64,000 nucleotides of DNA from Hymenolepis diminuta (Eukaryota > Platyhelminthes > Cestoda > Cyclophyllidea > Hymenolepididae): assembly GCA_900708905.1 (NCBI GenBank), contig CAADRB010000036.1:898426-962425 (forward strand), in the 5' to 3' direction. Shown here in pieces: positions 1-12,059 of this stretch. The notes below the pieces were generated by a model that had not been told where the DNA came from, made no database searches, and saw only the letters and a list, made by a program, of their open reading frames with translations. The position numbers were made by a program, and so were the translations under genes. Every line of letters begins with the position of its first letter. Position 1 is the first letter of the stretch.

Positions 1-2069
1 GGGTGAATATATCATAGCAGCAGAACCAGATATTCTTGCAGTCCTACAGCATAAAAGAGTTGCAAGTGGAAAATCGAGCATAAATAAATTATACTTTAAC
101 AGAAATAGTAAATGGTTATTATCACGATAAGGGGTGATATCTGAATGGCTAAAAGACCTAGTGCTTCTTTTATTAATATTTTGACAATTGATTTAATAAA
201 GCAAATCAAAAATTAGAGGTAAAAAATAAACATTCCTGTTTCATCCAAATCTGAAAATTTTGGTTCGAGTGGAAACCACCTCAAATAACGAGCTCGTAGC
301 CCATAAACATGCATTTATTTAAAAATGACCTTTTTTAATCCCATTAATTTTTAAATTTTGATTTTCTATTTTGGCCAGCCGATTTTATTTAATTGACGTT
401 AAATTATTTCAAACTTACTAATATGAATATATTCTTTTATTGTAAAACACTAAATAGGCAGTTTTGTATCTCTATTAATAAAAATTAATATTGCTTCATA
501 AAGAAGTTACTTTAAATAAAACTAGTGCATTTAGATATTTGAACATATGTAACTGTGTTCTAATGTAAATGATCGTCCAGACTGGCCTAGAAAAGACGCC
601 AAATTCTCGACATTGTTCAGAAGATCGTACGGTATCTAATAGATAGCTAAGTGTATTATACCAGGCTAATAAAAATCCTTGAGTCTGGCACAATTGTAAA
701 GAAGTGCAAAGGGTAAAGAGAATCAATACTTTTATTTGCACTATTCAACATTTATCACTAAATATACTGTGTATAATTTTTACGTTTACAGTAAATAGTC
801 TCTTAAGAGACAGCAGATTTGTGTCTTCTTAACATTAAATGATGCTATATTAAATAAATTCCCGATTATTTAAATTCATTCCTTCAACAAACGAAGGAAA
901 TTGATACATTTCTGCACATGACAGTAAGAATATAGGAATAAATTGAAACAAAAAGCTAATTTCAACCTAGTTTTCGGCCATTGTAGAAAAATAATGACTT
1001 GAAGTGGAAAGATTAATAATCCTAATTCGTCATCCGGTCAATAATTACCCGACATCGTGCGAAAGAATTGACTAAGTAAGCACAATTCGAATCTAAATAA
1101 ATCAAATGAAGTAAGACGCTTTCGACACACTGACTTTATTTTCTGCAACATTCTTGTCTTTATCAGCCCTTATTTGCTTTTACCATCAAACGAAGTTAGT
1201 TGCTTTCCTAAGATGAAAAGCTGTAGAGTTTGGTTTGCCATAACGAGACTTATATAATAATTGCTGTTTCATATTATCAGGTTTGAATAAGTATTAGGGC
1301 GGCAGAGGGTAAATAAGGAAGTAAGTTGGCACAAATTTTATCCCCCGAGTTCAGGGTCCAGCAAATACAACAATTCCTAAATTTTTTTGAACGCAGACTC
1401 TACAAACTCTGTTTATAAAATTGTTTATAAAGCTGTAGATATTCAAGACAGCATTACCTTTCTGTTCTTTCTTCTTAGATTTCAAAAGAGTAATTGTAAA
1501 ATAGATTAACTGCCTTGCATCTTGAGTTACAAAACGACTTTTCGTTCAAGCTTCAGTGCCGAGAATTTGCATATTTAAAAGCTGGAATGGTCAAGCAAAC
1601 GCTCTTTTTTTCCAATCAATATAGTAAAGATATGAATAGTATCTTAGAGGGACATTTTGGTCAAGGAATTATTATTACTCATAGTAATATAAAATATTTG
1701 ACAACTATTTTAAATGCGAGAAGCAAGTGAAATCGGTTGACAGAAAGTGGTACAGATGATAAAGTGGTGAGGATAAAAAATGCTCAGGCAACGTTAGGAT
1801 TTGGATATTTACTAAATGAATGTTTCATGTTCCAAAATTCGAATTTGATGATTCGTCGTGCACTTCAATAAATGCATGCCTACGATATTGTATCAACTAG
1901 TTCTTAATAATGGTGGTTGATCTCATCACTTTAATTCCCTTTTCTTCCAGTTGTTGTGACGGCAAAATGATCTTACATCTTACTGTCTTGAGGAACCACT
2001 TTAACTTTTCTTCTACGGATGAAATTTTATTTCAAATAATGTTTGAAGGACTGTAGGTATTCAGGTATT

Positions 2070-2262
2070 CATGTCTGAAAAACGTTGGCAAATACTTATG
2101 AAATAGTAACAGTCGCCTAAGAAAATACTACATATGGGTAATCGCGGATTCACGTTCTTGTTAATGACTGCTAAATGCATTCCAGATATCACTACTGACG
2201 ATGTTTTATGCAAACGTTTAAAAACGGCAGGGCACTGGACTTAGCTTTGAACAATATGATAA
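2070..2262 (+). repeat. Direct repeat C, copy 1
   Basis: Matches 3,980-4,182 in order: TATTCA, ATGTCTGA, AACAGTCG/CAGCTGTC, AAATACT then CAT, TAATGACTGCTAAATGCATT, GTTTAAAAA, CTTAGCT/CTTGGCT. A short related piece (AAGAAAATACTACATAT) recurs near 5,671. Confidence 0.55.
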
Positions 2263-3979
2263 TAATCAAATGAATTCCGCATTTGTTTCCATCTAATCCA
2301 TTTAATTATGAGATTTGTCAGAAATGAATTATATGAAGAGGTATCTATTTTTTCATTACTTATGATTTATTGACAAACGAGAGGGAGCTATGATTTTAAC
2401 AAAATTATGTTATATTTTGATTAAGATACACTCCATTCAAGGAAAATTTTGTACGATCGGTGGTCATTGATGCATAACCGGCTGGATGTGAATGGTCGAC
2501 CTCACTGGCTAATTCTGGTTAACAGAGGGATGAAAAAAGCGAAATTCTCATCAAAGCAGCTCCATTTGCATCATTATCCACCAAAGACAAGTGTTGAAGA
2601 TTTCATTTATGAGATTTTGAAATTAATACATTAAAAGAACAGAATGTAATGATAAAATAAATCAATATAACACGTTTACACATGCTATTTCAGCAAGTTT
2701 AAACTCTGACTACTACACGGATTCCACAACGATTCCATTAAAACTAATATTCAGAATAACTGAAACACCGATATTTAATTCTAATAAATTCCCTTTTAGG
2801 GGGATTGGGAGGGATTTCAATTGTATCATTTAGTGTCCCGAAATATGCTCATCTATGAATTGTTCGGAATCAACTTGTTTTTACTGTCATGCACCACTCT
2901 AATTCCTCATATTCATTTGGTTGCCCTTGTCAGATATCTTTATCCAACGGAATTTACCTATCTGTTTGTCTACCTATAGTTCATGGACCTTAATATATAT
3001 GGTCATCTAAAACTTCACTGAATCGTTTCAGCTTGGTTGTATGTTCCATTTGTTTTATATTTCAGAATTGAACCTATCCATTCCCTGCCAGAAGTTTCTT
3101 CTCAGATTTCTCGTTCTCTGGCAACATTTGTTTAAAACATACTATCGCTATCCAGAGAACATAATATACCTAATTGATCAGAAGATCCGACTTTGATTCG
3201 AATGATATCTTCATTGCTTTAGAAGAACGACTCCCTATGCACTTTCTGTAATTACTCCCTAGTCAAATTCTAAACAAAAATACGTTGATATTTCGCCTTT
3301 ATAGCCCTATGACTCAAACTTCTCTTTGTCATATCTATGCGAATTTACCGCTTCTCCTTTTTTCTATAACTGCCCAGTTTCAATTATAGGTACATCTGCA
3401 CTGCGTGCACGTGTCACGCGTGCCCCTGCCCAAGTGACTCACATAAACTGTCTTTGTAGTTCTACACATATACATACGCACACGCTTGCTTTTACTTGCA
3501 CGTACACCTCCCCCTCATTTCTTCTCCTTCTCTCATTTCCCTCCTCTTTCAAATTCCCATCGTGGTTTATTCAGTGTACGTTGGTCTGCACACCCCTCTG
3601 TGTCCTACTTTTTGGAACTGCTGTTTAATATCTCCAGCATTTTGTTATTGCAACACTGTATAGCAACTGACGGCTATTAGAGTTAATTTCGTCACGTGAA
3701 TCAAATGTAAACTTTAATAGACCTTTCCTTCTCGGACGAAAGAGAGAATAAAGAAAGGTCAGGATTCAAAACTATTGATGTTAAAAGCCAATCGCATTAG
3801 GTAAAATCGATCAACAAAAGACGAACTGTAGAATTTTACATTCTCAGATAATAATCGCAACTAATTTTGGCTGGTATAATATTTTTCGTCTCATATAGCC
3901 AAATTTTCGAATAGGTTGAGAAATCGCGTTAAATAACTTTATATATCTAATTTTATTTCAAGATTTGTTGGGAGAATAA

Positions 3980-4182
3980 ATGTATTCAAATAACTATGTC
4001 TGACACAAATTGACAAATTAGCAGCTGTCAGGGCAAATACTGCATGAAGGGAATCTAAGATTTATATTGTCGTAAATGACTGCTAATTGCATTCCAATTG
4101 CGGCTACCTTCAAAATTTCGCGGCAGACATTTAAAAAAGTGAAACCAAGCTTGGCTGGTGAAATGATTTCAATAACTGTATG
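3980..4182 (+). repeat. Direct repeat C, copy 2
   Basis: Partner of 2,070-2,262 in the same orientation, 1.9 kb downstream. The best-conserved block is AAATGACTGCTAATTGCATT (4,075-4,094). Confidence 0.55.
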
Positions 4183-5121
4183 ATGTTCGATTTTAATGGA
4201 TATAATTTTTTATTTTCTATATTTTACTTAAAATATTTTATCATTTTGACTTTTGCTTCACGTATAATCTTTTCCAACAGAATTGCAGTAGGTGAGTGGA
4301 TACTTATATTCAGTACGTAATAAGCCACAAAATTTAGTTTTCACCTTTTTTAACATATCCTCCAAATGCTAGACCGAATTACTTTTCATGTATTATCTGG
4401 CGGTCCAATTTGAAAGATTCTCCTAAATTAAAGGTAATTTGCATTTGTGAAAACCAACTTTTTAATTTTGAGCATCGAGACGTATTTCAATACTTCTTAC
4501 TAAATCTTACGTTCGGAAATTGATTTTAAATGACACTTGTTTTACCTTTAGAAAAATATGATATTTTATAATTGTGTGAAATTAGATGTGAATTTTATTT
4601 TTGAAGTGATCCGAGGAGCTATTCATTTTCCGAATTATACTTAAATACCTCTCCCATTTCAGCATAAATCACTGAAAATTCATTTCATTTAATCACTAAA
4701 TTTCAAGGCCATAAATTTAAATACTACTCAAATATGATGACATTACTGACCTACAAATCTAAACCTATGTGTTTTCAAATAACTTTCTTTTTAAATAGAT
4801 TCAATTTATAGTATTCTACATTATATTTTCTTCCAAATTAACAAAAAAATATTTTGCTACCGTCTCAACTAATTAATAATTTAATTCAATTTATATTAAT
4901 GTTTCTTATTAACTTCAGTCTTTTTAATATGCTTGTATAATTCTCAATTATTTAAGCCCAAAAAATTATGTTCTATCACATTTTTAAAATTATTTTATCT
5001 GAAAATGTTAGAAGTCCGTTTATGATGTGTTGTCCATGATTTCCCTTGACTTAATCTCAATACACCCTGGTGTATGAAGGATACATTTAAAAAATTTACA
5101 AACTCTTTTTTGGACATGGAT

Positions 5122-5325
5122 TAAAAGAAGTGCTTTAAATTGAAATGATGGAATTAACGGTCTCTTGAAGTAATAATGCCTAGGAAGTACACAAGCATTT
5201 TTTCAAAATTAAGAATAGTTTTTACCGCCGACATCTTATTTTCTCCGATTTAGTTACCGAAGCATTGCAGATATTGATTTGGCTTTACTTAGGCAAATTG
5301 AGTTAATAATTTTTAATTTGGCCCT
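5122..5325 (+). repeat. Direct repeat B, copy 1
   Basis: Aligns by eye with 8,343-8,575. Shared blocks, with differences, are a GCTTTAAA/GCTTTTAA start, GAAATGAyGrArTTAAC, TCTTGAA then TAATAATG, a TTTTTTCAAA run with AATTAAG/GTTAAGG, and GCATTGCAG/CGTTGCAG. Non-coding and AT-rich; the type of element is unknown. Confidence 0.6.
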
Positions 5326-6639
5326 CTTTAAAATGGGCCTCCCGTTGAATTTATTTCAAAGGAAGTTTTTTAGTTCTATTTTGGTTATATGACCATTTAC
5401 AAATTTCTCCCTCCGAATTACAGATAATGAACTCAGAGACAATATTTAAGGGCAAATGGGGAACATTTAGAATTAATTGCCTTAAACTTAAAATGGTAAA
5501 AACTTATTATGTAAATTATTCCGCGTATTTTTCAATATATATTAAGAAAATAATAGTAATCAAAATACGTGAGATATTAATTGAGGAAACTAATATTCGT
5601 TCTCTAATTTTTCTGGTAAAATCGTCAACTCTCAAATTGAGCTGATTAAAACGCAGATTGACGCATTTTAAGAAAATACTACATATTAGCTAATTCTGTT
5701 ATATAATTTGGATTGATTTCTTTCCGTTTAATGATATTGCCATGACACGAGGTTAGAGGTTTTACAGCTTCTAGAATATTCCCCTCAGTCTCAAGTAATC
5801 AAACATAAAAGTGTTGAATAAAAATGAATATCCGTTATCCGATAAAATTGTATTTAACAATGTATTGTTAATTATTCAAAAATTTCCAATAATTGTTAAA
5901 ATGTGCTAAAGTAATGGGTCGTTGGTTGGGATAATTTGGAGCAAATTACGGAAATTTCCTTAACCCTGTGCTATTGTTGACTTTGGGGGTTTGTGGCTAT
6001 TCGGAAGACTAATTATGTTATAACAGTTACACATGCAACCACTCCATGCCAGTCCATTCTATTCAATTTAGGTACGAAAAGGGCTTATTTTGGGAATTTG
6101 TTTGAAGTAAATAAAGTAACATATAGCTGGCTTAGACTGAGATCATCCAAAGCGCCCAAAAGTGTTGAAAAAACTGCAGAATTGGTAGACAGGGAGAGAA
6201 TACTTGATGATCAAAAAGGTCGCAGTGGATCCGGATCACCAGTACTATAAAATATTAAAATATTAAATTTTATTTGACACAAATCTACATACTTAGAACA
6301 CTGTTGAAAGTTTAACATTTTTATCTGCGAAGGCTCTAAGAACTTAACATTGATAATGAAGTTCTAAACATAAATCTAAATTTCCTCTGACCAATCAATA
6401 TCGGTATAAGAAACGTCTATTGGTAGGACAATAAGAAAGCAAACTAGTGAATTTTTTATCTCGACAAATAATATCTTCTAAACTTTAAAAACATATTTAT
6501 CAGAGGAAGAAGAACATTAAATGACTTTATAATACTCCAACCTGTTTAATATTGCTGACATAGATGGATTAGGTGCTTTTTATCTAACCATTTGCGTCCG
6601 CTTATAAGTAAGTAAAGATTACAATATATCAGTCGGACA

Positions 6640-8000
6640 AATGAGTAAATGGCCTCAGCAGGGTGAACATAGTTTTGGGAAAGGGTAGGGATTCGTGATA
6701 ATGAATTTTTCTCTCCTCAGTCCAGAAGACGTAACTGTTGCTTTTGCAAACGATCTTTTGATAAAGATCGCAAAGAATCAAATATCAACGCTGAGAATGA
6801 CATTCTGTGATGCATCGTTTCAATTTTCTTTGTCTTTTATAAGAACTGAAACAACCGGAAATTGGACACTGGAAATTCATATTTTTCATTGCGTCGAGGA
6901 ACGGTAGTCCTGTCGATTGTGCAAGAGCATTGCTTTCTTTTCGACAAACATCCTCTGGGCTAGTTCTTAACATGTGATGTCTCTGCGAGAACGCAAGTCG
7001 AAATTAAGTCTTCTCGAAGGATTAAGAGAGGCTTTAAACCCTTTGTTATCAGATACCTTTATTACTATTGTGGAAAAACCTTAATAGAGGATTGGCTCTA
7101 CGAAGATCTTGATAAGTCTTGGTTTATTTTTACTGATAATTGGGGGCATTCTGAAATGAGCCAGATCCTTACAAGTTATGGTTTGACTCTAGAAAAACTT
7201 TGGATTACAGCTTCAATGGCAGTCCCATCTGAATTAGTTTGCGAAACTGGATATGTTGGGAAATTTACTCCTGGAATCCTGTTCTTTCCAACAGGTAGCC
7301 TTTCTATATCTTTATCTCCTCCAGCAAGACTCCATACAATTTTATTGATAGCCATTTGCTTATAAATAAATAACTGGAACTTTCATAAGTTTATCCAACG
7401 GCAGCACTAGCCTAACTAACCATCGTGCACAGGTCATCGGCATGGTCAGTGGGTTCAAGGTCCAGATCTCTTTTAGGTTTGATTCTTGCAGCTTCAATTT
7501 GAGATGGTCTAAGTCAGATTTAAACTCCTGAAAAGTAAGGTTAAAGAGCAAAGGTCCTTCATTTGAACTTTTACGGATTCCTTGTTAGAAAGGCATTTGA
7601 TGAGCCTCGAAAATCTGCCCATCGGTTGTGAAAGTAGGCTCTTACCACAGAGCACAATGTTCCAGGAATACTTCAGGTCAATCAAAGGCCGTATTACTGC
7701 CCATACGGGAGAAGATTGAATGCCTTCTTCAGGTCCCCGAACACCAAAACAGTTGACATTCCTTTACAAAGGCCTTATTGTGGCAATTCAGGCTTTTCTG
7801 CTGGGTATAATTTCAATCTGCTATCGATTACTGGTGCATAAAGCCAAACGACTGTATTCATGAAAAATATTCTGCTAGAAATATGCGGATCATTCCTTTT
7901 GCCTTTCCTCTAATTACGGTGTCTATCCATTGAACACCTTGCCAATATTTGTTAAAGACTTTAAGCAAGAAAGTGTCACCTCCTTACGAGCTATGACCTT
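6640..8000 (-). mobile_element. Probable extent of the decayed LINE around the RT motifs
   Basis: Coding-like composition, higher in GC than its surroundings, extends on both sides of the RT motifs. Toward 8,000 the minus-strand frames hold KAF- and CQLF-containing pieces where the RT N-terminus would be. Toward 6,785-6,973 a minus-strand frame with a TGLPFLDAMKN segment could be a decayed 3' part. Neither edge is marked by target-site duplications that I could find, and no poly-A tail was identified. The limits are approximate. Confidence 0.35.
7370..7750 (-). pseudogene. Non-LTR retrotransposon (LINE) reverse-transcriptase relic
   Basis: Three reverse-transcriptase core motifs appear in the right order on the minus strand. 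Motif A is VFGDLKKAFN (7,715-7,744), with the catalytic Asp and the KAF typical of LINEs. Motif B is GIRKSSNEGPLLFNL (from 7,581 down to about 7,537), corresponding to the usual G-x-x-Q-G-x-P-L-S-P-L-L-F-N block. Motif C is DHADDLCTMVS (7,415-7,447), with ADD at 7,433-7,441 where YADD or FADD is usual. Spacing (about 54 codons A to B, about 45 B to C) fits the family. The motifs lie in different frames with stops between them, so the copy is inactive. The clade cannot be fixed; the run LLFNL through HADD is compatible with R2-, RTE- or CR1-like elements. Confidence 0.72.
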
Positions 8001-8342
8001 ATTCCACTAGAATCTGGACTCTTAATATTATATTTATAATATACTATATCCATTCATTTTAAAGTGCTTATTTATATGATATATAATTTATAACGATTTT
8101 TGCTGCTAAGTTTAATACTTCTAACGGGATAGAATGGTTTTTCAATAGGTTAGGCATGATTGCTATTTTTCATTTTTTTCATTTCTTCATTTTTATGCGA
8201 TTTTTTTATAGTTTGTTAAAGTTACTTGATTAGGACATCGCAGTACTAGTGGTTTTCTTTGTTCTCGCTACTCACTGGTATAAGGAAAATGAATAAATGT
8301 CGATATGAAAAAATATTAATCAAACCATAGTTCAAGAATAGG

Positions 8343-8575
8343 TTAAAGACTGCTTTTAAGCGAAATGACGAAGTTAACCGCTTCTTGAATTAATAATGAG
8401 TGGGAAAATTTGCATGCTTTATTTTTTCAAAGTTAAGGACATGTTCACTAACTTTCAGACGAGATGACTTTTAAAATGGCGGAAATATTTCTGTTTTCTG
8501 TAGTCAAATCGTTGCAGAAGATGATTTTGCTGTAATTAAACAAATTTCGCATGCAATTTTCAATTTAACGAACTT
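8343..8575 (+). repeat. Direct repeat B, copy 2
   Basis: Partner of 5,122-5,325 in the same orientation, 3.2 kb downstream, with a few small insertions. The similarity may continue about 100 bases further through a TTCAAA then TTTTGG block, but becomes uncertain there. Confidence 0.6.
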
Positions 8576-9555
8576 TGACATTCGGCTATATTTAAATGTA
8601 TGTCACGCGCATTTTCAAATTCTGTTTTGGGATTCTGAATTTCGATAGTTATTCTCATATCATTCTCAAATTTAAACCTACCAATTTAACAGTTAGAAAT
8701 AACAGAGGACTAAACTTGGGATTTTGCTAAGAAGAACAAAAGTAGTGGAAACGAAAGCAGAAAATCATTTTTAACACTGATAAAATCACATCAATGAAAA
8801 AAATCAAAAAGCTACTGGAGGTAGATATAAAAACATTTTTACCCATTTTGACCAGTTCTTGGATTCATTTTTTAAAAGAAAATTTAACATAAGGACATCT
8901 ATTTTATCTTAGTATGGGAAATCAAATTTGAATTCCATTAAACATTTTATGTCTTGCGTACACCTTAACGATCATTTAGCAGTGAACACGCATTATCAAC
9001 GATTAATAACAACCGATTTGGTTATTTAATGTTGAAATAAAAAGCTAATAGTGAAGAAATTATAAAGAATCAGGCACATGGCGCTTGGACAATGAAAATT
9101 AACAATTTTTAGGGCTCAACTTGCCCTTGTTATTGGCAGAGCGGTAATATAAACCTGACAGTGTACGTTTAACTAGGTGGCCCATATCTGACGCTGTTGA
9201 ACAGTACGAGACGACTGTATACACGCGTGTATATTCACACCGTGGATATACTTACTAACATATTGTAAAACCTATGAACGATGAATGTGAATATCAGCAC
9301 CATCATATACTGTTATTTTCTCCAACAAAATTTCTTTATCCAAGAAATACGTGAGGTTATATGGTGCTTGAAGACAACTATTTATCCTCTTACAGTCATT
9401 TATCAATTGCTTGACACGATCGACAAAATATCGTGAAATGTCTTGGATTGCACATGGTTTAATTTACATAAATGAATAATTTCAAAAATAAGGGGTAATT
9501 TAATAAAAGATTGAAGTTTGAAAAAAAATAATTAATTTCCAGATTTATTGTAATA

Positions 9556-9842
9556 GAATTTCCCAAAAAGGTAGATAAATCATAAATCTTTTCATAAGTG
9601 TGCACGTTAAATCACATTGACCTCTTAACTTTTATTGCAATAGTGACCTACATTAATTAACATCTTACCAAAAATACTATTAAAGGTTATTAACTTTGAG
9701 TAGTATTAATAGCATACCCTAAATCACATGACAAACACCTCTGGCTTAAAGGCGATTCTACATTCTCAAGTTTAATTAAAAACTATCGGCACTGATGCAA
9801 GTTAAAATTGGATGCTTGTTTTCAAATCAGGTCTGAAATACC
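9556..9842 (+). repeat. Direct repeat D, copy 1
   Basis: Matches 10,245-10,603 through AAGTGTGCAC, TGACCTACATT, ATTAAAGGT, TATTAATA with ATAC, and a terminal CTTGTTTTCAAA, CAGGTCTGAAATACCTGAA. Copy 2 is longer by internal insertions. Non-coding; family unknown. Confidence 0.55.
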
Positions 9843-10244
9843 TGAATGGGAAAGATAGTTTTGCGAGTGGAATGATCAACCGCCTTGGTTGAGCCTGGAT
9901 ACTAAAGAGGGTGGCAGATCATAGACTGTTTAAAGCGACAGCCAATGATACTTTCCTATCCAAGACGGGTATTGAAAAATGTTTTATTAAATGAGCTCCG
10001 GGAGTAATAGTTTTAGCAACGTGAGTTGAATAAGAAGATAAAATTGGAAGAAGCATGTGTCCTTTTAATAATTCAACAGCAAAGTTCATTCTCTTTCATT
10101 CGAAACTGGTCAATGTTAGTTCCTCGAAGTTAGTTTATACCGTGATTTCTCACCTCAAAGTAGGGTAGATCCACTCGGTTTTATAAAATTGGGATAATAA
10201 CATAGTTATAGAGATTCTAGATTTTTCTGCTGGAATATAAAAAA

Positions 10245-10603
10245 TTTTCCAAAAATAGACCTTTGCAAAAGTGTGCACCTTTTGTACGCATCCACCATAT
10301 AGACACCTTTACAATAGATCATATGCCCTTTATTACTGAACTGACCTACATTCATAAGTTGTTTACTGTCAATAATATTAAAGGTACATCAGTTGTGGGT
10401 GATATTAATATAATACATTTTTTTTTACGAAAAATCAAAATCCTATTCCTGTTAGATTACATCCAGAAGTTATTAATCATGCACTGTTGTAATCTCTCCA
10501 ATTTAGCTAAAATAACAGCCACTAGAAATCAGAACTAATACCTCTTTTCATCGATAAAGTACCAATTTCCAGTTCTTGTTTTTAAAACAGATCTGAAATT
10601 CCT
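10245..10603 (+). repeat. Direct repeat D, copy 2
   Basis: Partner of 9,556-9,842, the two starting about 0.7 kb apart, in the same orientation. A third, shorter fragment may lie at 10,855-10,975, sharing ACCATCAGTGATATTAATAA-like sequence. The open frame at 10,263-10,538 overlaps this repeat and is probably not a gene. Confidence 0.5.
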
Positions 10604-11067
10604 GAAAGCTTATCTGTTTAAAAAGTTAAATGCAGGACACAAAAATTAAAATTATTCAGCTATATTAGTTATTCTCTTTTTATTTTAAACCTGCTCCCAT
10701 CAATCCAGTTTGATTTCCTATAACGATATTCCGTATTTTAAATAATCTCAGATCTAGTAATTAGCATTTATTTAAGATATGAAATAAATTCGTGGAGTTT
10801 CCAGCATCAGTAAGGGAATTTATACCCGAATTTAAATTGTAAATATATCCAAAACTGTGTACTCTTTGTATATTTCCTTCATTCAGGGGCCTCTAATTGC
10901 TAGATTGACTATATTTTTAAGCATTTTACCATCAGTGATATTAATAATACTAGAAAAATAGATAGTATATCTATTACGATCTTCCAGAAATAAGTGCGAA
11001 ATCTTTTCCCTTTCAGGCCGAAATGAACAGTTTCTGATCAAGGGCAATTGAACTTCCGATGTTTCAT

Positions 11068-11098
11068 TATATCAAGTTGCAGCAGAAGTTCTGCCCAT
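11068..11098 (-). repeat. Possible 3' terminal inverted repeat of the mariner relic
   Basis: About 50 bases beyond the transposase stop lies a minus-strand sequence containing GGGCAGAACTTCTGC followed by CAACTTGATA. It resembles the outer end of mariner elements in position and general form. No matching inverted copy was found at the other end, consistent with 5' truncation, so the call rests on one end only. Confidence 0.3.
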
Positions 11099-11149
11099 TT
11101 TTAATTTAAATTAAAGCGAAAATTTTTTTAAAAATACATTTATTTAATG

Positions 11150-11600
11150 TTAAACAACATTTTTATTAATTACCTCTTCCCATCTTGCCATAAGCTTTCT
11201 GATTCCTTCTTCATAGAATTTAGCCAGTTTGGACTCAAAAAACTAGCTTCACTTCGACCCCTTCCATTGGAAGTAAGCCCTTGTCCCATTAAATGATTCT
11301 GTAAGCTCCTGAAAAGATAAAAATCCGTCGGTGCAAGATGGGGAGAATATGGTGGGTAACGCATAATATCTCAGCCAAATTCTTCAACGATATTTTTGGT
11401 TGCTCTTGAAGTGTGGGGTCTGGCATTGTCATGGTGGAGAATCACTCCTTTTCGATTGATCAAAGAAGATCGTTTTTCTTGAAAAAATGCTTTTAAACGA
11501 GTTGACTGCTGACAGTAAACTTCGGATGTTATTGCTTGATTGTCACCCATAGGTGATATCAGTAGTACAACTTTTCTAAAAGAGTCCAATCCCACTTTTT
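11150..11600 (-). pseudogene. Mariner-family transposase relic (C-terminal half, DD34D)
   Basis: Mariner transposases cut and paste their own element through a DDD triad. Read on the minus strand, the relic shows WDW (11,586-11,594, first catalytic Asp), RYCQQ-like VYCQQ, HHDNARPH (11,413-11,436, second Asp at 11,428-11,430) and PYSPHLAPTDFYLFRSLQ (third Asp at 11,323-11,325). The second and third Asp are 35 codons apart in the same frame, giving the diagnostic 34-residue spacing. A TGA at 11,371-11,373 replaces the conserved Trp after VEEFG. At least two frameshifts are needed: one between WDW and the VYCQQ segment, and one before the C-terminal FFESKLAKFYEEGI region, which ends with TAA at 11,150-11,152. 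No N-terminal helix-turn-helix half is visible above 11,600, so the copy is 5'-truncated and dead. Confidence 0.85.
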
Positions 11601-11639
11601 AAACTACTACTATTCAAAGAAAAGGGTAATTTCTCCTTT

Positions 11640-11820
11640 ACAGTTAAACTGACTCAGCCTAACGTGTAAAATGGTCGTTTGGCGGCAGACTAAAGGAGGG
11701 GCAGAGAGGGGAAGGGGCAGTGAGAGATTCTGTACATTTTCGAGAGGGGATGACGTGTGTTGCTGACTCATCCATCGTGCGTCCCTACATGTCTGACGCC
11801 TTCTTTAAACAAGTTTGTAC
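11640..11820. other. GC-richer purine/pyrimidine block beside the mariner relic
   Basis: A purine-rich run (GGAGGGGCAGAGAGGGGAAG, 11,695-11,714) is followed about 110 bases later by a pyrimidine-rich run (about 11,820-11,850). The two are partly complementary in composition, not a strict inverted repeat. No coding potential is recognised. Confidence 0.45.
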
Positions 11821-12055
11821 CCTCCTTCTGTCTCCCCTGCTCTCCTCCTCTGTGTGAACTGAAGAGGAAAGCTAGACCAATTGCGTTGACGGGTGAGGGA
11901 ACGGGATGAGCAATGATTTTTAATTAGAGGTTGAAAGACAGTTAATTTTTTTACAAGATTAGGAACAGTAGATTATGGTTTTAGGCACACGGCTGTAAAA
12001 ACTTGGAATAGTGGGATTAAAACTACTTAATTCCATTTGAATACCTCAAGTGCTG
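11820..12055 (+). repeat. Direct repeat G, copy 1
   Basis: Resembles 13,690-13,905: GATGAGCAATGATTTT, ATTATGGTTTTA, then CGGCTGTAAAA with GGGATTAAAACT, match GATGAATAATGATTTT, ATTATTGTTTTA, CAGCTATAAAA and AAAGGTTTTAATTA. Divergence is high. The copy begins just beyond the truncated 5' side of the mariner relic. Confidence 0.45.
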
Positions 12056-12059
12056 TCCG

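Larger units (their letters stand above)
1..6640. other. Non-coding region with repeats B and C
   Basis: Outside the two repeat copies described, I see no gene. Open frames are short (under 101 codons) and unlike known domains. A pyrimidine-rich stretch with clustered CpG (about 3,400-3,600) produces two overlapping Ser/Thr/Leu-rich frames that are compositional artefacts. A short inverted repeat GACCTTTC/GAAAGGTC sits at 3,720-3,760. Confidence 0.6.
8576..11066. other. Non-coding region with repeat D
   Basis: No gene recognised. It includes the perfect 16-base palindrome TATACACGCGTGTATA (9,218-9,233) and the repeat D copies. Confidence 0.6.

Noticed and set aside
3326..3680. Two overlapping plus-strand frames of 100 and 64 codons
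   Set aside because: Both arise from a pyrimidine-rich stretch poor in stop codons. Ser/Thr/Leu/Phe bias in two frames at once indicates composition, not coding.
6695..6907. VAFANDLLI on the plus strand as a possible RT motif C
   Set aside because: It is opposite in strand to the well-supported LINE motifs, has Asn for the first Asp, and has no neighbouring motifs.
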